Shown in pieces: positions 5,101-8,719 of a stretch of DNA of 8,719 bases. The stretch spans positions 1 through 8,719 of the forward strand of contig SKGY01000037.1 of the NCBI GenBank assembly GCA_007117235.1, given 5' to 3'. Under the pieces are notes generated by a model that worked only from the letters and a program-made list of their open reading frames with translations, was not told where the DNA came from and ran no database searches. This stretch comes from Balneolaceae bacterium. Its GTDB lineage: Bacteria > Bacteroidota > Rhodothermia > Balneolales > Balneolaceae. A program made the position numbers and the translations under genes. Numbering within the stretch: the first letter of the stretch is position 1; every line of letters begins with the position of its first letter.

Positions 5101-7288
5101 CAGTTTGAGTTTCAGGGCTTCCACCATTTTGCGGCACCGAAATAATAAATGCATTGACACCGCCGGGTGTAAAGTTCACATCAACCGTAGCTATTTCTGT
5201 ACTGTTTTCAGTAGCTGTAACGGTAGCAGATTCAACTGTTGTTGATGAAGTAAGAGTGGCAGTGTATGTCCCGTCAGAATTGTCTTCAGCAACCAAGGAA
5301 GTTTCGCCACTTTCGTCTGTTGTTGATAGAGTACCGGCAGTAGTTGCTAATGAGATCGTTTCTCCGCCTATATTCAGACTGTTTTCAAACTCATCACGAA
5401 GTTGCACTGTTACTAGTGATGTTGTCACACCATCAGCAACAATATTTGCCGGATTTGCAGTCAACAAAGTATTGGTAAAATCAATCGCACCTGGATTAAC
5501 CGTAAATTCACTTGATGTACCGATGATATTGGTATTGTTGGTGTCAGTTGCGGTAAGAGTTTGTGCTCCTGAAGTAGTAAGTGTAACAGTATGTGATTCA
5601 AGAATACCATTAACGAAAGCCGCTGTTTCTCCATCACCTTCAGTCAGAACACTTGAAGATGAGATAGTTACTGTACCATCATAGTCAGTAACCACATCTC
5701 CTACACCGTTAATTGCTTCAATTCTGATATCGAATGCTGCTCCTGCGGTCTGGGTACCAAGTGGCTCTTCATCTGTCGCCGTGATTCGAAATCCGGAGAG
5801 AGCGTCGGATCCGAAAATCTCAATTTGAGAACTTACATCATTGATAGTTGCATCGCTGTTGAGCTCGGTCAGAATCGTTTTAAAACCCTGAGTGTTAAAT
5901 CTGAGGTCGTCAAAAATTGCCTCACCAGTAGCATTTGTTGATACTTCTCTTGTACCCTGCAGTTGCCCGCCACCACTGTTTATTGAAGTATTAATTTGAA
6001 CTCCCGACTGTGAAACTTCATTATCAAACGCATCATAAAGCTGCACGGTGATGGGCGATAATGTTACCCCCTGATTACCTGAGGTCGGTACAGTAGTGAA
6101 TGCAATTTGAGCAATATCAGCTGGCTCAATGGTCACACTGTTTGAAACTATATTTGGCAAGTCAGGATTGCTAAATTCGATTGTGATATCTTCAGCAATC
6201 TCAGCAAACAGATCAGAGAAAATTATTTCACCGTCCGTTGCAGATTGCGTGGTTGTGCCAAATAAATCTCCCACTCCTGTTTGAATCGATGCAGACACTT
6301 CAGTTGTCTGGTCGTTTGAGACCTTATTTCCAAACTGGTCTAGAAGAAATAGTACGGGCTGAGTTGCAAATGGCGTTCCTGCAACGGCAGTCGGTGATGG
6401 CTGGGTATTGATCGCCATGGAAACTGCATTTCGAGGAGTAACAGTAATGGTACCTGAAGGTACCTCATTAGCGCCGTCAAAAAGGGCCTCAATAACTGCA
6501 CTACCTGTAAGCTGCGATGAGAATGTTGCGCTTCGCCGATCGGTAGCCGCATTAAGATTAGCCAATGTAATCCCTCCGGTTATGCTTGACAGAATCCAAT
6601 CTGAAGCATCAAGCAGTGCAATGTTTTGTAGAAAATTCCCGCCCTGATCTCTAGCAATTGAATAAACAGTTAAAGAGTTACCCGCTTGTAAATTTTGTGC
6701 CTGAACTACCTCACCAGTGCCATCAGGGCTTGTTTCTACTAAAACATCTGAGATTACACCAACCTTGGTACTTAAATCACCATAATTGGCAGTTGGCCCG
6801 GTAGTGCCTGTATTTGTGATAGTGCCTGTATTTGGAATCTGTCCATTAGCCGGTCTTAATTGTAATCCCTCAATTGTTACCCGGCCGGGACCACGACCGG
6901 CTCCGGTAGAACGGCTTTGTGCGGTAACTGTAAACGTAGCATTTTGAGCCGATATGGACGTAAATGCTACTTCAAGATCAGTGTTCTGTGCCCCAACAGG
7001 TGCAATAGTTATGGTAATATTTGCACCGGTAAGAGCCGTATTCCATTCAAAGCCTGCGGGCAAAGTCAATACAATGGTGTTGCCCTGAGTTAGCTGCCCA
7101 ACAGCAGTCTCTCTGATAGTGGGTCCTGAAATAGATGTGTATTGGCCTGAATAAAATGTATCAATAGATATACCCATCCCGCCTGAAGCCCGAATTACAT
7201 CCTGGGCAAACAGATAGCTTGAGCTGCCGGCTGCAAAGACCATAGCAAAAGCCAAGAGTAAAATTTTTACGGATTGATGAATTCTCAT
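2144..7288 (-). CDS. Large modular surface protein with T9SS type A sorting domain
   Basis: This is a 1714-residue exported protein. A signal peptide (1-28, ending SSYLFAQ) precedes a beta-rich domain (about 30-170) and a module at 175-286 with QAGNSLTVYSIARDQGGNF. Two related Ig-like modules (287-388, 389-494) carry LLDQFGNKV and QLYDAFDNEV. Four modules then alternate as A-B-A-B (498-600, 601-711, 712-812, 813-932). A modules share TQTAG and VTDY-x-GT; B modules share ANP, LRD-x-F and YTATLTS-x-TTVE, resembling invasin/Big_1-type Ig folds. Residues 935-970 (WSPSG, NDWTRAENW, EDFVVIPG) open a repetitive beta-helix-like stretch to about 1240. PGWKMLSTP (1244) and GWNMVGNPFG (1361) mark a paired domain common in T9SS cargo. 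The end (1630-1714) is a type A sorting domain. No catalytic motif is visible, so adhesin or surface-structural roles are most likely. The protein has no cysteine. The stop is TAG; the start fits the signal peptide, with AAGG almost touching ATG. Confidence 0.95.
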   Translation of the reverse strand: MRIHQSVKILLLAFAMVFAAGSSSYLFAQDVIRASGGMGISIDTFYSGQYTSISGPTIRETAVGQLTQGNTIVLTLPAGFEWNTALTGANITITIAPVGAQNTDLEVAFTSISAQNATFTVTAQSRSTGAGRGPGRVTIEGLQLRPANGQIPNTGTITNTGTTGPTANYGDLSTKVGVISDVLVETSPDGTGEVVQAQNLQAGNSLTVYSIARDQGGNFLQNIALLDASDWILSSITGGITLANLNAATDRRSATFSSQLTGSAVIEALFDGANEVPSGTITVTPRNAVSMAINTQPSPTAVAGTPFATQPVLFLLDQFGNKVSNDQTTEVSASIQTGVGDLFGTTTQSATDGEIIFSDLFAEIAEDITIEFSNPDLPNIVSNSVTIEPADIAQIAFTTVPTSGNQGVTLSPITVQLYDAFDNEVSQSGVQINTSINSGGGQLQGTREVSTNATGEAIFDDLRFNTQGFKTILTELNSDATINDVSSQIEIFGSDALSGFRITATDEEPLGTQTAGAAFDIRIEAINGVGDVVTDYDGTVTISSSSVLTEGDGETAAFVNGILESHTVTLTTSGAQTLTATDTNNTNIIGTSSEFTVNPGAIDFTNTLLTANPANIVADGVTTSLVTVQLRDEFENSLNIGGETISLATTAGTLSTTDESGETSLVAEDNSDGTYTATLTSSTTVESATVTATENSTEIATVDVNFTPGGVNAFIISVPQNGGSPETQTAGEPFLISVEAVDANNNRVTDYSGTLNFSSNSVISSGGDNISISDGILVGHSITLTQSGTDRTISVEDPNLFGITGTSEPFTVIANDLDLGTSQVVANPVLIQNDGTSQSIITITLRDAFSNRILTDQSGILSITLEQLSQNGNLTGNTPPNATISGITFNSGNSTYTATLTSTTTVERVEVTIDADGIGELTSKATINIVFPKVWSPSGAPNQRNDWTRAENWDPQGQPGPEDFVVIPGNAADFPDLDLNVVIGSLEVEVGAQLVLFGGNSIDIAGNALINGTFDIEDNTNLNIGGNFIGSGTFASGADAEIELQGNMSITNFLARTDGTVLRLNGSTQQTVTTPNLLAQRLEILNDVEFTSGDIIDTNEILVSAGNSMILQQDADITIDNIQNIFGDGSLILNNNTLVVRGDLSLLNIDTSEGTVVFGIRVGEDPADFPNLSQQQIANLSAMKSAVINNVEGVRTFDDIIISDDGDITLENGELIIASGRNFIASNIIYNNGTLRFNRSVSQPGWKMLSTPVGTSYADFFNGLTLQGIPGAAFTDRQPNLLYYDETFAGTDNQRWRTPANASDSFTEGRGYFFYVFGNVNGDGDYNDVLPKTLSASGIENTPQTSEFSFPVTYTAEADTGWNMVGNPFGATIDWDDTGWTKTNMDNVLYIWDANSGEYKYWNGSAGSHGSGRIAPFQGFWVKANAADPVLEVNPSVKTVGGTFRKELDRYNDVPVLAFRLESDFHTANTHFSFTEKGSFNTDPMDAYRLLPFETNTYLEVYSLFKDGTELAINNLPRDFGAVIEIPVQVGAIKDGSPYSGLVSLTWPEFDNIPDSWTLELYDHHTKETINLRERDFYDFEIRGQGKGVSEKNTIQNFRLIEKSSSNAANSRFTLYIAPGSDGSEFPATLELNQNYPNPFNPTTTINFALPAEDQVRIDVYDLLGRRVQTITNQRYQAGYYQVEFDGRGLSSGVYFYRLSTSNKVLDKRMTLIK
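2147..2401 (-). other. T9SS type A C-terminal sorting domain (within the large surface protein)
   Basis: Residues 1630-1714 form the classical C-terminal secretion signal. LELNQNYPNPFNPTTTINF opens it, then VRIDVYDLLGRRVQTI, a YQAGYYQVEFDG strand, LSSGVYFYRLS, and a final basic MTLIK. In known systems this Ig-like domain directs the folded protein through the outer-membrane translocon and is removed when cargo is attached to the surface. The NPFNPTT form is typical of Balneolota, Rhodothermota and Ignavibacteria; flavobacteria more often have a YPNP-V form. Confidence 0.95.
4493..5797 (-). repeat. Tandem A-B-A-B Ig-like modules (two units of about 650 bp)
   Basis: The coding sequence for residues 498-711 (5156-5797) and 712-932 (4493-5155) encodes two copies of the same two-domain unit. 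The first domains share TQTAG-x-x-F, VTDY-x-GT, GIL-x-x-H, TLT-x-SG and GTS-x-x-FTV. The second domains share ANP, an LRD-x-F strand and YTATLTS-x-TTVE. The DNA is clearly diverged between copies, so the duplication is old rather than recent. The unit looks like an ancestral duplication that lengthens a surface stalk. Confidence 0.75.
5807..6430 (-). repeat. Pair of related Ig-like modules upstream of the A-B repeats
   Basis: Residues 287-388 and 389-494 align by eye: each begins with a short hydrophobic strand and a P-rich turn (INTQPSPT / FTTVPTSG). Each then has a PV/PI strand running into LLDQFGNKV or QLYDAFDNEV, a T-G-x-G or SGGG turn before L-x-GT, and a TDGEIIFSDL / ATGEAIFDDL motif. 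The pattern is common in bacterial Ig-like tandem domains of adhesins. The copies are strongly diverged in sequence. Confidence 0.6.
6802..6834. repeat. 15-bp perfect direct repeat with 18-bp period
   Basis: The 15-mer TAGTGCCTGTATTTG occurs at 6802-6816 and again at 6820-6834. The 18-bp period is six codons, so it encodes the repeated TNTGT pattern around residues 153-164 of the large surface protein without shifting the frame. It looks like a small in-frame slippage duplication. Confidence 0.8.
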
Positions 7289-7470
7289 ACCTTATCGGAA
7301 CACGAGCGCTTTAGTTAATTACGCAGTAAATCTGTTAACGGATGGAGTATCTTTATTTATAGAGTAAAATAAGAAGAATCACGTCAGTTGATGAATTAGA
7401 ATCCATTTAAAATACTCCGTTTTTTGAGCTGTTTTAAGCAATTTGGTGATAAAAATTTAATAAACGATAT
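7289..7470. promoter_or_regulatory. Divergent 182-bp intergenic region between the surface-protein gene and rmlA
   Basis: This AT-rich spacer has no credible small ORF and must carry the promoters of both flanking genes. On the minus strand a TATAAA (7356-7361) sits about 70 bases before the surface-protein start but lacks a good -35. On the plus strand TATCTTTA (7348-7355) matches the Bacteroidota -7 motif TAnnTTTG at all but the last base, without a clear -33 element. Inverted arms GGAGTAT (7344-7350) and ATACTCC (7412-7418) flank the middle. Neither start has a proper ribosome-binding site. The promoter positions are guesses; the region's regulatory role is inferred from gene orientation. 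Confidence 0.4.
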
Positions 7471-8178
7471 ATGAAAGGAATTGTTCTTGCGGGAGGTACA
7501 GGATCAAGATTATACCCCCTAACAAAAGTAACAAATAAACATCTGCTGCCCATTGGCGATAAACCGATGATCTACTACCCGATCGAGAAGTTAACCGGTG
7601 CCGGGATTGAGGAAATTCTGATTGTAACAGGAACTGAGCATATGGGTGATGTTGTAAACCTGCTTGGGTCAGGAAAAGATTTCGGGTGCCGGTTTACCTA
7701 TAAAGTGCAGGATGAAGCCGGTGGTATTGCCCAGGCACTCGGGCTCGCAGAGAATTTTGTGGGTGATGCTTCCATGACTGTTATTTTGGGTGATAATATT
7801 TTTGAAACAGAGTTAAACAAATCTCTTGAAAACTACTCCGGTGAAGGAGCACAAATTTTAATCAAACAGGTACAGGATCCCGAACGTTTTGGGGTTGCTG
7901 AGCTGGAAGGTGACAAAATTATTGGGATCGAGGAGAAGCCTGAAAATCCAAAATCAGATTATGCCGTTACCGGCGTATATATGTATGATTCTGCTGTGTT
8001 TGATCTCATAAAAACACTAAAACCTTCGGGACGTGGAGAGCTGGAAATCACGGATGTAAACAATCACTACATTCAACAAAACAAGATGACCTATTCCGTA
8101 ATGGATGGTTGGTGGACCGATGCAGGAACGCCGGAGTCATACAAAGCGGCTAACGATCTGGTTTATAAACAGCAATAG
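7471..8178 (+). CDS. rmlA: Glucose-1-phosphate thymidylyltransferase, short form
   Basis: The product is a 235-residue cytosolic nucleotidyltransferase that should join dTTP and glucose-1-phosphate to give dTDP-glucose, the first step of dTDP-L-rhamnose synthesis. The nucleotide-binding loop LAGGTGSRLYPLT (6-18) and KHLLPIGDKPMIYYP (23-37) are intact. LGDN (106-109) and WTDAGT (215-220) supply the two metal-binding aspartates (D108, D217). EEKP (154-157), YAVTGVYMYD (164-173) and GRGELEITD (188-196) line the sugar site. It ends soon after the second aspartate and lacks the roughly 50-residue C-terminal extension of the about 290-residue enterobacterial RmlA, which forms an allosteric/oligomer interface. 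It therefore resembles short SpsI-type enzymes, so activity on another sugar phosphate is possible. The start at 7471 gives the canonical MKGIVLAGG. rmlD follows after a 3-bp gap. Confidence 0.93.
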   Translation: MKGIVLAGGTGSRLYPLTKVTNKHLLPIGDKPMIYYPIEKLTGAGIEEILIVTGTEHMGDVVNLLGSGKDFGCRFTYKVQDEAGGIAQALGLAENFVGDASMTVILGDNIFETELNKSLENYSGEGAQILIKQVQDPERFGVAELEGDKIIGIEEKPENPKSDYAVTGVYMYDSAVFDLIKTLKPSGRGELEITDVNNHYIQQNKMTYSVMDGWWTDAGTPESYKAANDLVYKQQ

Positions 8179-8181
8179 CTT

Positions 8182-8719
8182 ATGAACTATCTGATCACAG
8201 GCGCGGGCGGACAATTAGGAAAAGAGTGGGTCAACTATCTGCAGCAGAAATCGATCGATTATGAAGCATTTGATTCTGCGGAGATGGATATAACTGACGC
8301 TGAAACTGTTCACAAACAAATCACAGATTTCAATCCCGATGTGATTATCAACTGTGCGGCTTACACGAGTGTTGATCAGGCCGAAGTTGAAGTGGAAAAA
8401 GCGTTTCTGGTAAATCGAGTCGGAGTTCAGAATTTATGTGATGTTGCTAAAACAGTTGGTGCTAAAGTGGTCCATTACAGTACGGATTACGTGTTTTCAG
8501 GATCTGCGGAAGATGCAACCTCGTTCCCGGATGGTTATCCTGAAAGTGCTTCAGTAAATCCGCAGAATGTGTATGGAAAATCGAAGCTTGAAGGGGAACA
8601 AGTACTCCGCAAAAGTGATGTTGATTTCTTGCTCATTCGTGTATCATGGCTGTGTGCGCCCGAGGGCAAAAACTTTGTGAATACTATGCTTCGCCTTGGT
8701 TCGGAAAGGGATCTGCTCA
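8182..8719 (+). CDS. rmlD: dTDP-4-dehydrorhamnose reductase, N-terminal 179 residues
   Basis: This gene starts at ATG 8182, 3 bp after the rmlA stop, and remains open to the window edge; about 100-120 residues are missing compared with the usual 285-300. The enzyme reduces dTDP-4-keto-L-rhamnose to dTDP-L-rhamnose with NAD(P)H. It is an extended short-chain dehydrogenase: the Rossmann loop TGAGGQLG is at 6-13, NCAAYTSVDQAE at 57-68, YSTDYVFSG at 99-107 and the catalytic pair Y131/K135 in YGKSKLEGE. RVSWL (153-157) is also typical. The common FDG after YVF is replaced by a slightly longer SGSAEDATSFPDG loop. Coupling to rmlA suggests translation from one message; rmlB and rmlC would be needed and may lie downstream or elsewhere. 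No Shine-Dalgarno sequence is seen. Confidence 0.93.
   Translation, partial: MNYLITGAGGQLGKEWVNYLQQKSIDYEAFDSAEMDITDAETVHKQITDFNPDVIINCAAYTSVDQAEVEVEKAFLVNRVGVQNLCDVAKTVGAKVVHYSTDYVFSGSAEDATSFPDGYPESASVNPQNVYGKSKLEGEQVLRKSDVDFLLIRVSWLCAPEGKNFVNTMLRLGSERDLL

Noticed and set aside
5154..5684. A 176-codon open frame on the plus strand rich in Val and Ser
   Set aside because: It lies wholly antisense to the Ig-like modules of the large surface protein. Its Val/Ser-rich composition is what the complement of Thr/Asn/Glu/Ser codons gives, it has no signal or domain, and the sense frame has unmistakable motifs.
4493..5797. Repeated blocks as a CRISPR array or mobile element
   Set aside because: The repeat is a diverged protein-domain duplication of about 650 bp in one reading frame. 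There are no short identical repeats with spacers, no transposase and no terminal inverted repeats.
6449..6464. GGTACC-TGAA-GGTACC hairpin
   Set aside because: It is inside the large coding frame, has no T-run, and comes from two copies of a 6-bp palindrome encoding ordinary residues; likely chance.
6340..6647. Overlapping short open frames on both strands near the N-terminal modules
   Set aside because: Both are shadows of the long frame; no start context, no domain, low-complexity translation.

Overview
The window looks like chromosomal DNA from a member of the Bacteroidota/FCB group, most likely the Balneolota or Rhodothermota side. The evidence is a large secreted protein ending in a type IX secretion (T9SS) sorting domain with an NYPNPFNPTT-type motif, a PorD/DUF4835-type protein, a PorV/PorQ-like outer-membrane barrel, and start codons with no convincing Shine-Dalgarno sequence. 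The taxonomic call is inference from protein families; there is no rRNA or marker gene here.

Layout. Positions 1-342 (minus) hold the 5' part of a secreted helix-hairpin-helix (ComEA-like) protein, cut by the window edge. It lies 9 bp downstream of a PorV/PorQ-like barrel gene (352-1176, minus), so the two are probably one operon. A DUF4835/PorD-like gene (1218-2138, plus) diverges from the barrel gene across 41 bp. It converges on a 5.1-kb gene (2144-7288, minus), with only 5 bp between the stop codons. That gene encodes a 1714-residue cysteine-free surface protein: signal peptide, string of Ig-like modules, beta-rich middle and T9SS type A sorting domain. A 182-bp divergent spacer follows, then rmlA (7471-8178, plus) and a truncated rmlD (8182 to the window end, plus), both for dTDP-L-rhamnose synthesis.

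How it fits together. Four of the six genes encode exported proteins. Three of these (PorV/PorQ-like barrel, PorD-like protein, CTD-bearing cargo) have family-level links to type IX secretion, so the locus can be read as a small T9SS accessory/cargo cluster. The rml genes would supply rhamnose for a surface polysaccharide. Whether this glycan is connected with the cargo is unknown. The families are recognisable. I see no mobile element, CRISPR array, tRNA, rRNA or clear riboswitch, and no convincing new biological system. The best candidates for follow-up are the barrel/HhH gene pair, the T9SS-linked neighbourhood and the modular architecture of the large cargo.
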